NCBI GenBank assembly: GCA_027625915.1
Contig: JANTQA010000008.1
Location: 4,891,501-4,955,500, forward strand
Direction: 5' to 3'
Length of the DNA stretch: 64,000 bases
Origin: Anaeramoeba flamelloides
Taxonomy: Eukaryota; Metamonada; Anaeramoebidae
Positions 46,120-57,724 of this stretch are shown here, piece by piece (position 1 is the stretch's first letter; every line of letters starts with the position of its first letter). A model generated the notes under the pieces. It was not told the DNA's origin, did not search any database, and was given only the letters and a program-made list of their open reading frames with translations. The position numbers and the translations under genes are program-made.

Positions 46120-49100
46120 TTATAATATATTTGTTAATTGTGTTTTAAAATTACATTGATCATTTAATTGGTAATATTCAACAGCATCCTCTAAATCCTC
46201 TTTGGTAAATTCAAGATCAGTATCTGCGTCCAATTTAATTGCGCCAGTATAAAAATATTTGATTATAATTTGTAAGCTTTCAAGTGATTTGCCTGTATAG
46301 TCTTTTATTTGACGAATATTTTTCTCATTTTCATTTAAATTATCGAACATTTCCCTAAACAGCCCGGATCTAGCCAATAAAATAAATTTATGGACTGGAA
46401 TTGATTCAAATTCCTCTTCCTGATTTTCATCAGAATCGTCATACCCTTTTTCTTTTACAATTTTGGGTGGATCATTGATCATAATATAAAAATCTTTTGA
46501 TTTTTTATTATAAAATAATTTTAGTAGATCTTTTTCGATTGAATTTTTTGGAGGATAAGTCATATTTAAAGCACCAAAAATTTCTTTAATCAATAATTTT
46601 TTTCCCTTCATTTTATTGTAATAAACCCATTTTAAAAATGCATTTATTTCCTTTTTATTGAACTTATTTTCGGAAAACGCCTTATTAATTTCTTCAATTT
46701 TCAAACCAGTTCTGTGTTCAACTAATAATTTATGAATTGGTACCTTGATTTCGTTTGATGTAATTTCTGAATCACAATACTTTTGTAATTTAAAAAATAT
46801 TTTCAAATCTTTCCTTAAAGTTGACTTTTCTTTTGAACGATTATAAATAATAAAAAGATGATTTTGCAAGACAACACGGAATTTTTCTTGAGAAATAATT
46901 TGAAAGTTTGTCGGAAGTGTGACTTTTTGAGGGTGTTCCCAGGATTGATACAATTTGTTTGGTTCATGTGGATACTCACATTTGTCAAAGCCCCACCCAT
47001 ATAATTCAAATTCTTGAGACATGCAAATGGTATTTTTAAACCCACAATAAATTTGTATGATATTTATATTTTTGAAATAGGGCAAAATCGTAAAAATATT
47101 TGGCCCTTTGGAAGAATTTACAAAACCACTACCTTTCTTATTACCACAGCTATAAACCTGTCCGTTTTTAGAGAGTAAAATTGAGTGGAAATATCCTGAT
47201 TTTATATCCAGTATATTAGAGACGCCAAAATCTCTTATTTTTTTTATTTCATTAATATCTCTGATCTTTAAAACTTTGGTTATTGTGTTTTGATCTGAAT
47301 TGTTTTCAATCCCAAGTTGCCCCTCTGAATTACGGCCAAATGATTTTAAAATATAGATGAATTTATTTTTATCTTTTTTTGAATATATTTTTTTGATAAA
47401 AAAGTAGCAATCAGATTCACAATTACTGAAAAACTTGATCACATTTGATTGGATGAAAACTGGATTGTTTAGATCGTTTTTAAAATTTGTTTCTCCTAAT
47501 AATTGTTTTTTTTTTTTTTTTTTAAATTGGTAAATTATTGAAATCAGAGAATAACGTAATTATAATTTTAGAAAATGTTTTTTTTTTTTTTTCGCAAACG
47601 CTTATCTTTAGTTCAGGGCATTTCAAGACTTATTTTCTTTTTTACTGAAAAAATGGGATTTCGTTTCCAAATATAAAAAGATCTTAAAAAAATTAGGAAA
47701 AAATCAATTTTAAACTTATTGGTTCGATGACTTTCTTATTAATAGTTTCCTTTTTTGGAGTTATTCGAGTGTTTCTGAACAAGTATTAAGACAAATACTT
47801 TGGTTATTAAAAGTAAACCCAACCTAATGTATCCCCTTTTATAAATATCTTCTGATGTATAATAATATTTTGATTTTAGAAAAAGAAAGTAATAAGGATA
47901 CATAAACCCCATTCCAAAAATTTGAACATATCAAAAAATCAAAAATAGGCAAAAAAAAAAAATTAATTTATTATATTTTTCCAAAAGTAATATAAAATCA
48001 CATTTAAGTAACCTAGTATTAATGTTTTTATGAGTAATCATTTTCAGCCAAATAAAAGAAAAAAATATAAAATGATAAAAGAAAAATTGGTGTGTCAAAA
48101 ATGATGAAATGAGAGGAATAATAAAAAATATATTGGTAAATTTGTTGAAATTTAACCAACAATTGTTGATCGATCAAATGATAAGATATCAACGACCAAT
48201 TGTATGTTATTTTTCTATTTAACAAAATCAACACTAACCTTCTATCAACCATCAAATTTTTTTTCCAGATCTAACGAAACAGATTATGTAACTGGAAAAA
48301 AGGAAATGAAAATAAAACAAAAAAGACAAAAAATGAAATAATTTGTAAAATTAAAATTACTCCCCAATTGGATGTAAATCATTTTATTGTTATTCTTTCA
48401 ACTGTTTAAACTGTTTCCAAATTTTTGGAATTTAGTTTACATTGGTGAAAATAACCCATGTTTTTTTACTTTAACCCACAATGATCATTTTAATCAATAT
48501 GTATTTATAAAATGCCAATTTAAAAAAAAAAATGATATATTTTTTTTTAATTTTTTATTATTATGTGAATCTAGCAAAGGGGAAGAAATAACAAGAAAGA
48601 TAAGAGGAAAATATATAGAATAAAAAATAATAAATTTAATAAAAAAAAAACTAAAAATATTTGATATTCTAAATTATTTTTGATTTATGATTTATTAGCC
48701 AATAAAGGTATGAAATTTAATATTATTCACAGTTTTTGATTGTATTTTTATTTTATTTTATTTTTTGAATTTGAAAGGATAGACTAAAACCAATTATTTG
48801 GCTTTATTATCTCTAATTAAATAAAATGTGTAATTAAGCCTTTTTAAAAGTGTTATAGTGGATGGTATTGCAATTGGTATTTCATGGTAGTTTTTTTTTT
48901 TTTATGAGTAAAATCAATCAATTTTCCAAATAAACAGAAAACTAAAGAAAAGCTAATGAAAGTTTTCTATAATTCAAAAGAATAGAGAAAAATCTTTGAT
49001 TTTACTCAATCCTTTTAAATTCTTAAAAAGCTAATTACTGTTTTTTTGAGGTTTTCTGTTTTATTTGGAAAATATATTAAATTTTCTGTTAATATCAGAA

Positions 49101-52100
49101 ATTAAAAGAAACAGTAAGGGGGTGTCCGTCAAGTGCCTAGTTTTTTTTTAATTTAGAAAATTAAAGGAAAATTTTTGAAATTTTCTTTTTATTTCTTAAA
49201 TTAAAAAAAAACTAAAGGCGGTTTTCCAGGATTCAAAAGAATTGAGAAAAATCTTTGATTTTACTCTATTCTTTTAAATTCTGGAAAACCTTAGGAAAGT
49301 GTTCGCCAAGTGCTGTTAAGTGCCTAGCTTTTCTTGAGGTTTTCTTTTTTATCTGTGAAGTGTTCTAGGTTTTTTTTACTTTTTGAAATAAACAGAAAAT
49401 TTTAAAAAATTTTGTGTTCATTTCAAAAATTAAAAAAAACCTAACGAAAATCAATTGATTTTCCAAATAAAGAGAAAACTTCAGAAAAGCTAACGGTAGT
49501 TTTCCAGAATTAAAAAAAAATAAAGTAAAATCAAATATATTTTACTTTATTCTTTTAAATTCTAGAAAACCTAACGAAAGTGTCCTTGTTTTTTTTTTAC
49601 TTTTTGAAATAAACCGAAATTTTATTTAAATTTTCTGTTCATTTCAAAAATTAAAAAAACCCTAACGGAAAAATCAAAAAAAAAAGATTTTTCAAATTTA
49701 TATTAATAAATAATTTCATAATCGTCAAAATAATTGATTCTCTATTTGAAAGATATTTATTAGATTTAAAATGCTTTTAAAATAAAATAAAATGACTCCT
49801 TATCTGTAAAGAAACAATTATTCAAATTTTTTACGATTAAATTGAAAAAAATATTAATAGAACCTGGGGAGAAAAGAAAGTTTTAACTTAAATTGTAAAA
49901 TATCTTTTAAAAATAATTTATGATCCAAGATCTTTTATTAACCAATAGTGTTTATTATAATTGAAATTATTAAAAAGGGTAAAATTAGCAAATATTTACT
50001 TTTTTTTTGAAAATTTTTTTTCATTATCGTGAAAGAAGATAATAAATCAATTAGTTTTTTAGAAAAGGCAGTTATTAGTACACAAACACTAATAACCAAG
50101 TAAAATTGATTAATTCTCTTATAAATCAATACTTTTCTTAATTACGACTCTGTCGTAAGCGGGCATTTACAATAGAGTAAAAGAAAAATACTCCAAAAAA
50201 CATCTTTATTTCAAAAATTTAATTTTAATCCTTGGGTAAAGGGATGGAAGAGTCTTAACCAAAATGAAAGAGTGCTATTTGTGGTATATCTGAAGAATTC
50301 GTTTAGAACTTACACCCGGAAATGAAATTCTGGGTATTCAATAAATATCAATTTAAGGGATTAACCTCTACCAAGGAGAAAAATACGATCAAAGTAAACA
50401 TCTTTCATAATAATTGGCCCATTAAAAATCAAATTTTAAATAAAAATATTTTTAATAATTGAAGTTATCTATTATAATATAAAAATTTAGATTTTAATAT
50501 TCAATACTATACTCAAGAGATATTTATTTTTTGTCTCAATATAAAAATATTAGAAAGAAAAATAACAAAAACAGTTAAAAAAAATTGGGCCATTTATTTT
50601 GAAAGAAGCATTACATGAAAAATAGAAAAATTAAAAAAGTAAAAAAACCCATTTATCGATTCTCATTCCATTTGAATAACCAAACCTAATCTCTTTTTCA
50701 TATTTGAAACCGAATTTTTCATTAATTCATTTATTACTTCTTTCAAATTTTTCATTTTCATTTTCCATTTTAACAAAACACTGTTGAAGAAATAAAAAAG
50801 AGAAAAAATGATTTATTTGCAAACTTTTCATTGTGAGAGGAAAAACTTCAAAACGATACAAAAGCAATTCATTATTAAAATGTAAGGTGGGCCATTTATT
50901 ATGAAATTTAGTTTATATTGTTTATTGGGTGTAAATCATATTAGTGCCCCATGGCCCAAATGTCTCTGAAAATCGATTAGTCAAGTAGTAATATTTGTTG
51001 ATCTTCTGATCAATTAAAAATGATCTTTGTATTAGTAAAAATCCCAAAAAATTTCAGAATAAAATCTGCATTTCGTCACAAATTTAAAGGTTGAATTATC
51101 AATATTCGGACTACAAATTTGCAAATTATATTTCTTAAATTTATGGCGAAATTTAGATTAGTTACTAAAAAATTTGTTTTTTTTTTAAAATTTAAATAAT
51201 TAACCAATAGATTTTTTTTTGACAAATTATTTCTGAAATCAAGGAAATGTATTGATGATACAATTATCTTTATAAAAAGCAAACAAAACTAATCAATCTT
51301 TTGGTTTTTTTATGTTGATGATTATTGAGTTAATCTTTGAAATTAAAAAATTGAAAAAATAGTTTCTTTTGGAAGTTCTAAATATGAATTCTTAAATATT
51401 GTAATACTATTATTTGGGTTTCTATTTTTAGATTTGGAAAAGGAATTAAAAAAAAATTTTCCCAAATTAAAATTTTTAATTGTGATCCTTGGTAAAAAAT
51501 GTAATAATTTATTGTGCAACAAGATTTAAAATAGATTTTTTAGAGCTATTTGAGCCATTGTGAACTAATACCATTTACACCCAATTACAACATACTTTGA
51601 TTATAGAGAAATCTATGGTGACGCCAATCCCTTAAACATTAAATGAAAAAAATCCAAATCTCAAATTTGGGTTGTACTTAAAATTAATAAGTAAGAAGTT
51701 TAACAGTATTGTAATATTCACTCACTGATATTATCTAATAAATGGGAATCCAATTTCACTTCTTTTTCCTTTTCTTTTTTTCTTTTACAAATCGAGATTT
51801 TCAAAGTAGAAGTTTAAAGTTTGTGGTTTCATTCTCTATTTCAAAAAGAGCTAAACGAAAAGTTTTTTCCCTTTTCTTCGTCAAATATCAGTCTTGTCAT
51901 ATTTGGATCTTGCTTTAGTATTCAAATTCAATTTTTTTAATTGGTGGTGTGTAACTTGTTCCAACGTTATCCGGTGTAGATCGATATTACGAAATGTAGT
52001 CTTCAGAAATATGTGAAGAAGATCTAAATTTTTATTGTTCGAAAAATAGAATTACCAAAAGTTTTTGGTTTTGAGAAGGAGAAAGAAAAAATACAAACAA

Positions 52101-52684
52101 ACTCATTTACCATAAATATTTTTGCCATACCCATAAAGTTTGTTATTAGAACAGTGGAAAAATACTGACGAACTTCCAGCATGTAATGATTTTACAGTCA
52201 ATTTTTTTCTTTTAAAAAATGATACTTTGGAAATTGAAAAAATATTTTTGGGATCTTTCAAAACAATTTCTTCTTGTTTTTTAAACATACCCTCATCCTC
52301 ATCAACGTTTTTCTCACTACTTGTTTTATTAGTATTTTTATTTAATGACAAAACTTCGCCAGCTGGTGTTAAAATAATGAAATGATTCGAACGACCAATA
52401 ATATCACTAATTGCGTTTTTGTTTGTGCAATGTTTTGTTAATAACAGTTCTTTTTTATTGCCATTTTCTTGAAGATACAGGAACTGCTTCTTATTTTTCA
52501 AAATAAGCATTTCTCGTTCCTTTTTGCTTATTTCAATTTTTTTAATTTTTGACAATTTCTTTACTTTGTCTAATTTACACCAGTTTGGTAGTTTTGAAGA
52601 TTCTGTTAAAAGGAAATTATAAAAGCCTTTATAACAAGAAAAATAAATTGTGTTTTCCATAAGATAACAATCTTCTTGTAGCAA
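46120..52684 (-). CDS. RCC1-repeat protein with two BTB domains (two exons seen)
   Basis: Probable adaptor: an RCC1-type beta-propeller followed by BTB domains, often substrate adaptors for Cul3 ubiquitin ligases (family inference). Exon A is 52684-52111 and exon B is 47495-46120. Donor G|GTAAAT and acceptor ATTAG are in matching phase, and G|GA joins KLYGYGKNIYG to ETNFKNDL. At least 649 aa. RCC1 blade signatures are HFIILTPAGEVLSL, LYGYGKNIYG, SFGRNSEGQLG and GYFHSILLSKNGQVYSCGN. BTB 1 covers the stretch around IKVPIHKLLVEHRTG. BTB 2 covers PVHKFILLARSGLFREMFD to IIIKYFYTGAI. The start is unresolved: 52684 is TTG, the frame stays open to about 52793, and the first in-frame ATG is nine codons in (YLMENT). 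An upstream exon is likely. The 4615-bp intron carries hairpin array locus 4. Confidence 0.8.
48440..48492. mobile_element. Solo end of MITE family B
   Basis: CATTGGTGAAAATAACCCAT after a TA matches the terminal repeat of the elements at 31417 and 56362. I found no matching right end, so it is a truncated remnant. Confidence 0.5.
48895..49690. repeat. Modular hairpin array, locus 4 (largest)
   Basis: About 800 bp built from at least eight palindromic modules of three kinds. H1 has arms CCAGGATTCAAAAGAATTGA and complement. H2 has arms ACTTTTTGAAATAAACAGAA and complement. H3 is CTTTTCTTGAGGTTTTCT and onward, with the loop AAAATCAATTGATTTT. Linkers are CTAACG/CCTAACG and the reverse complement of GGCACTTGAC (at about 49130 and 49308-49327). 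It lies inside the RCC1/BTB intron. Confidence 0.75.
50402..50605. mobile_element. GGGCC-type MITE, copy 2
   Basis: 204-bp element with ends CTTTCATAATAATTGGCCCA and TGGGCCATTTATTTTGAAAG. It matches 27343-27542 in opposite orientation. A further solo end, GGGCCATTTATTATGAAA, lies at about 50893-50910. Confidence 0.65.
50920..51603. repeat. Inverted-repeat pair, about 680 bp apart
   Basis: The left arm has ATTGGGTGTAAATCATATTA then ATGGCCCAAATG. The right arm in reverse complement has ATTGGGTGTAAATGGTATTA then ATGGCTCAAATA. Arms are about 60 bp. No target duplication was identified. Confidence 0.5.
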
Positions 52685-54324
52685 TAAGTTTGAATTTGTT
52701 TTGTTCTGATTTGAGATCGATTTTGAAAGTGCTTTGATCTTTTTAATGCTACCAAAAAAGGGATTTACAAAAATTGGAGAAAATTAAAAAATGATTTTAG
52801 TTAATTCAATTTTGAATTTATGATCAAATAATAATTGGATAATTAAGGGCGAAATTAAAAACGGTGTTGAAAATGGGTGAATGTACAAATAAACTGGTGG
52901 TTATATTATTTTTTTTTGTTAATTGTTAGTTCCTCAACTTGGGCCCAAAAAACCAGATTTTTATATTCCAATTTTTTTTTAACTTTTGAATTAGTTTTTA
53001 ATCGAATTAAACAAGATTATATTACCTTGAAAATAATAATTAAAAAAAATGTACTTAAGCGCTTTCTTTTTAAAAGATTGATTAATGATTATTTTTGAAG
53101 AAATTCATCAAATTAAACAACCATTCAAGCCAACATCAAAATAGTCGTTTTTTCACAATGATTATAATTTATAATTTAGGAGATTTTTAGTAAAAAATAA
53201 TTTTTTCTCAGTTTTTTGAGATGATCACTATTATTTTTAAAAATTAGTTTCTGAATACTCCTTTGTATCAAATTAGTTATTTAATGATTCTTTCAATTAT
53301 ATTATATTCATTTTTCTCTTTAATCTCTAACAATTGCTTAAAAAAACATTTAAAGAATACTAAAATATAGTAATAAAATAATTTCAAATATAAGAAAATT
53401 CAAAATTTCCCACGAGTTGAAATATTTCAAACAATCACAATAATATAATTTCATTCAAATTGGAAATAATTTTGATTTTTGAAGAATAAGAAAATAATTT
53501 TTTCTTGTGTTTAGATTTCCTTTTATTTTTTGAAGTACTTAACTTGTTTCGATCGATCTAAATATTGTTATAAACTGTTGACATTGGGTTAAAGTTAAGT
53601 TTATTTGTAATTTAAAAAATCAAATAAAATTAGTTGATCTTTTCTTACTTTTTGATCAATAAATTTTCCTAATAGAATCTAACAAAATTTAACTAAGTAT
53701 TTTTTGTATTGCTCTTTCCAAAATTTTTAACATACTCTTGATTTATTTGTCGTGATAATTATTTATTTTTTGTTTTGTTGTTATTGTGATTTATAAAAAA
53801 TTGTTAAAAAATTTAATTAGTGAATAGTTCTAATTTGGTATTTCTTCAGGTATTGAATAAATAATTTTTTTTTTTTAAAAATCGAATTTTGGTGTGTTAA
53901 ATTTTTTGAATTGTAGTTTAGTTCAGTAAACATTTAATTTCAGAATTATTTTCTAATATTTATTCTAGCATTTTTTTTTAATTTTAATGGGTTTTTCAGT
54001 ATTTCTCATTTGGAAATTACTAATATGATCATTTACATAATTTTTTATTATAATAAATAAATTTTTTATCCAATTTATTTTATAAAATAATATTATTTAT
54101 AATTTTATTGATATCATAAAATACTTATCATTAGACATCGATTTTTTGAAGCAAAAAAGTGGATTTTTCTAAATATTTAATATAAAATTTGAATTTTTAT
54201 TAAAGTATTTGATAAAAACATTTTATGATTTCAATTTTTTTATATAGTTTTACTTTTTTAGTTAGTAAACATATCAAGATATTTGATTATTATTCTGAAA
54301 TTAGGAAATTAATTTCGTCTTTTT

Positions 54325-54565
54325 ACGGTTAGGTTATTTTTAATTTTAGAAATTAAAATATAATTATCTAATTTTCGGTTTATTTCAAAAATTAAAAAAA
54401 AAAACTAATGAAAAGTGAACTCAAACAAATAGAATAAATACTTTGATTTTACTTAATTCTTCTAAATTCTGGAAAACCTAACAGTGGCTTTTTTTAATTT
54501 CAGAAATGAAGAGAAAATTTCTCAAATTTTTTTAATTTCTAAAATTAAAAAAAAAACTAACAAAA
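54325..54565. repeat. Modular hairpin array, locus 5
   Basis: Contains H2-type modules (AATTTTAGAAATTAAAAT with complement; AATTTCAGAAATGAAGAGAA with complement) and half of an H1 module (TTCTTCTAAATTCTGGAAAA), joined by CCTAACAG. More diverged than loci 3 and 4. Confidence 0.6.
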
Positions 54566-54823
54566 TTTCCAATTTTGATTGTTTTTTCAAATCATTTACT
54601 TATATCTTTTTTATCTTTATTTTGAAATATTAAAATACTCTATTACTCAAATCTTGTTTTATTTATTGGGGTTAAATTCAAATTTAATTACTTTGATAAG
54701 ATTTTTATATTAATTTGAAAACAAAAAATTAATAGAACAAGAAAATTGGTTTTTTTTTTTAGAATTTCCTTTTTTTTTTTTTTTTTTTTTTTGTTTATAA
54801 TAGTTTTGAATTTAGATATATTA

Positions 54824-55020
54824 TGTCCAGTTCCACTTTTAGACACAAACTTTGAACGAAATTTAAGGATAAAAAAATTTCAAATTAAAGCACAACATTT
54901 AAATTCTAGTAATATAATTTGTTTTTAAAAAATTCCAAAAAATTTTGTACCTTAATTTGAGATTGTTTTGTGCCTTAAATGCTGTCCAAAATTTGTGCTT
55001 TCAAAGTGAAACTGACTGTC
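54824..55020. mobile_element. Palindromic MITE (family A), copy 3
   Basis: About 197 bp, with ends CAGTTCCACTTTTAGACACA and TTTCAAAGTGAAACTGACTG, flanked by TA. The interior shares AACGAAATTTAAGG and CTTAATTTGAGATT with the copy at 17939-18136. Confidence 0.8.
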
Positions 55021-56361
55021 TATTTAACGATTTTTATTCTTTAAAATTTTAAAAAGATGCTTTTCTATTTTTGTTTAATGAATAAAAAAATGCCAAAAAT
55101 TTTTAAAAACTTATTGTTTGGTCCTATTCACAAGAAAAATTATATCAATTCTAATGATTTTTTTCAACAAAAAAATTGATTTTGAATTATGGGTATATAA
55201 TTAACTAATACACAAATATCTTGAAAAAAAAATATTTTGAGATATCAAATTTCATATTTAAACAAAAATATAATTTCTAGGTAAAAATTTCTAAAACTTG
55301 TTTAAAAGGTTTAATTATTAAAACTATTCCTCTTAAAAAAATCATACCAATATTTTTCAATCGGTTGAATGTATGATTATTTTGGTTAACCCTAAGAATT
55401 ATCTCATTTTTGAAAAAAAAAACTGTTTATTAATATTCCTGGTAAAAAAAAGGCTTTTTATTGTATAATAATGATGAAAATTGGGAATAAACGATTGAAA
55501 AAAAATTCCGTAATATCAGAAATATAATCAATTCAAGAATTTTCGTTTTCATATAAAATGGAAAAAAATTTGATCTCATGTGAAAAAATATCAATTCTGG
55601 GTTTCTTAGTAATGTGAATTTTTTGGCATTTGGCATCGATAAAATTTATATAGTAGAGAATATCACCAATAACATTTTTTTAAATTTTTGCCCTGATGTA
55701 GTTTTTACTGATCACTTGATTTCATTTTTTTTATTAATTTTGCTCTCTGTTTTTCTAATTTGATGTTTTTTAAATTCTACCAGGGTATCTCTCAATTCCC
55801 TTTAATTTCAACTGACATATATCAAGTTAAACATGTATTTTTACTAATTATATTCCTAATATACAGAGGTACAGGGAATTGATAAAAACTCTATACTTGA
55901 GTTGGGTTTTTTTTTTATAAAAATTTATACTTTTCACCAAATAATTTCAATTTTGGTAATAGGATTTAAAATTGGACAATATTATCAGTTATTACTATTT
56001 TTCAATTCTAAAATATTTGATTCATTTAAGATTCTTGATTTGCAAAAAATACTGTTTGTTGAATAATAAAATTAAAAAATTTTCATTCGACTTTACATAA
56101 AAGTTTTTTCATAATACAAGTAAAATTAAAATCAGAAAGTTTTTAAAGTATATATAAATTTATTTTTTTCTTTCAGAATTGGGATCTTTGATACTTGGTT
56201 TTATTTTACGATAGGTTTTATTTTGTGGCAAGTTGTCTGAAAATAAAATAATTTGATCTAATAAAACTTGCCCAACGACCATCATTTATGTTTTAAAAAT
56301 AGATACAATGCTTCGTTTTCTTCTTTTTACAAGGTTACATCCAATTCGTTGCCCAGTAGTA

Positions 56362-56838
56362 ATGTGGTGTAAATAACCCGTGTTTTTTAATTTTAACCTA
56401 TTACTGAAATTTAACTCATGCAAAAAATATTGGCTGGTCCTTGAAATAAAAGAAACAAATCAGTGGGATTAAAACAATACATAAGCAAGAAATAGGATTC
56501 TTTAAATAAATTTTAAAAAAGAATTATGAATATATTGAAAGATTAAAATTTAATTTTTTGCAAAATAAAGAGAAAAATTTCATTTTTTGAATTTTTATAA
56601 AAAAATCATTTTTCATCTCAGAAATTTTGTAAATAATACGATATTTTTGAAACAAAACATTTAATATTGATGAGTCATCTTGACTAATCAAAGATCTAAC
56701 CACTAAAGCCTATTTAAATCATAACCAATAATATATATGAGTCTTCCGATCTTCAAATACCAAAGTTTGAAATAAAAACACCATGTTAAATTTTCGTATT
56801 GGGTTAAAGGTTGTCAACATGGGTTATTTACACCACTC
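56362..56838. mobile_element. MITE family B, copy 2
   Basis: 477-bp element, TA-flanked. It starts ATGTGGTGTAAATAACCCGT and ends GGGTTATTTACACCACTC. The interior matches 31417-31891 in reverse complement over most of its length, including a segment around CAATATTTTTTGCATGAGTT. Confidence 0.75.
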
Positions 56839-57724
56839 TATAGCAAAGTTGAAATCAATTTTGAAAACCCTTGATATATAAGTAAATTATAAATTATTCA
56901 TGTTTATAGTTGAAAATTTTTCAGTAATATTCTCAATTTTTTAAAATTTTTTGTTTTTATTTGTTGATAAAAAGTTTCTGAAAAAAGGATCTATTATTTG
57001 AGATAAATTTTAAAATTTGATAATTCATTTTTCGAATTTCTGTTTGAATAATAGAACTTTTAGAATCGAACGCAATATTTACTTTAGGGTTTGTTGTCGG
57101 TTTCGATGATTCAGTTAATTTATAGGTTTTCTATAACAAAAAAACACTCTTTTTATTTTGAAATATGGATTTAACTTTAAAGCACATATTATTTTGACAA
57201 CACTACATTATTTTCTTTGTAATTAGCAATAGTCATAAAAAATTGAACAACTGATTAAAAGATAATACAAATTTTAATCTATTTCTCTGAAGGATCTGTA
57301 AGAAGAGAAAAATTAAAAGTAAAAGTATTGATTTTTGAATTAACAAATGGATCACAATTTCCCTATTTATTATATAAAGATCTGTATTGAAATGTTGATT
57401 TAAAAGTGAGGAAACAGATAGACAGTGGTTTATAAATTAGTCTCGGCATAGTAATACTAGAATAACGAGCCTTGTTTATTCTTAACAGATCTGAAAAACA
57501 TTAAAAAAGATACGTTAAATTTCTTTATTAATAAAAAAGTAAATAATTATATTTCCATTTGAAAATCCTGTTACAAATTATCCAAAACACATCTCTCTAA
57601 ACTAATAACCAAACATAAGATTTTTCACAAAGTATTATTTGGTATAATCACAAAATCCGATACAAAATAAACATTTTTTTTCCAAATCAACTTGTCAAAA
57701 CTTTTAACAAAAATTCAAATTCCA

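Larger units (their letters stand above)
47496..52110 (-). other. 4.6-kb intron of the RCC1/BTB gene
   Basis: Defined by matching phase and by continuity of an RCC1 blade across the junction. It contains hairpin array locus 4, a GGGCC-type MITE (50402-50605), an inverted-repeat structure (50920-51603) and a solo MITE family B end at about 48440. No nested gene was seen. Confidence 0.75.
52794..57724. other. Gene-free region with MITEs and a hairpin array
   Basis: About 4.9 kb between the divergent RCC1/BTB (-) and importin (+) genes. It contains hairpin array locus 5, MITE family A copy 3 and MITE family B copy 2. On the minus strand near 52930-52990 a short open stretch (KNLVFWAQVEEL) could be a missing upstream exon of the RCC1/BTB gene, but splice sites are unconvincing. 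Confidence 0.45.

Noticed and set aside
52877-53098. A 73-codon plus-strand frame
   Set aside because: No recognisable domain. The minus strand at the same place has a more gene-like short stretch, but its splice sites are not convincing either.
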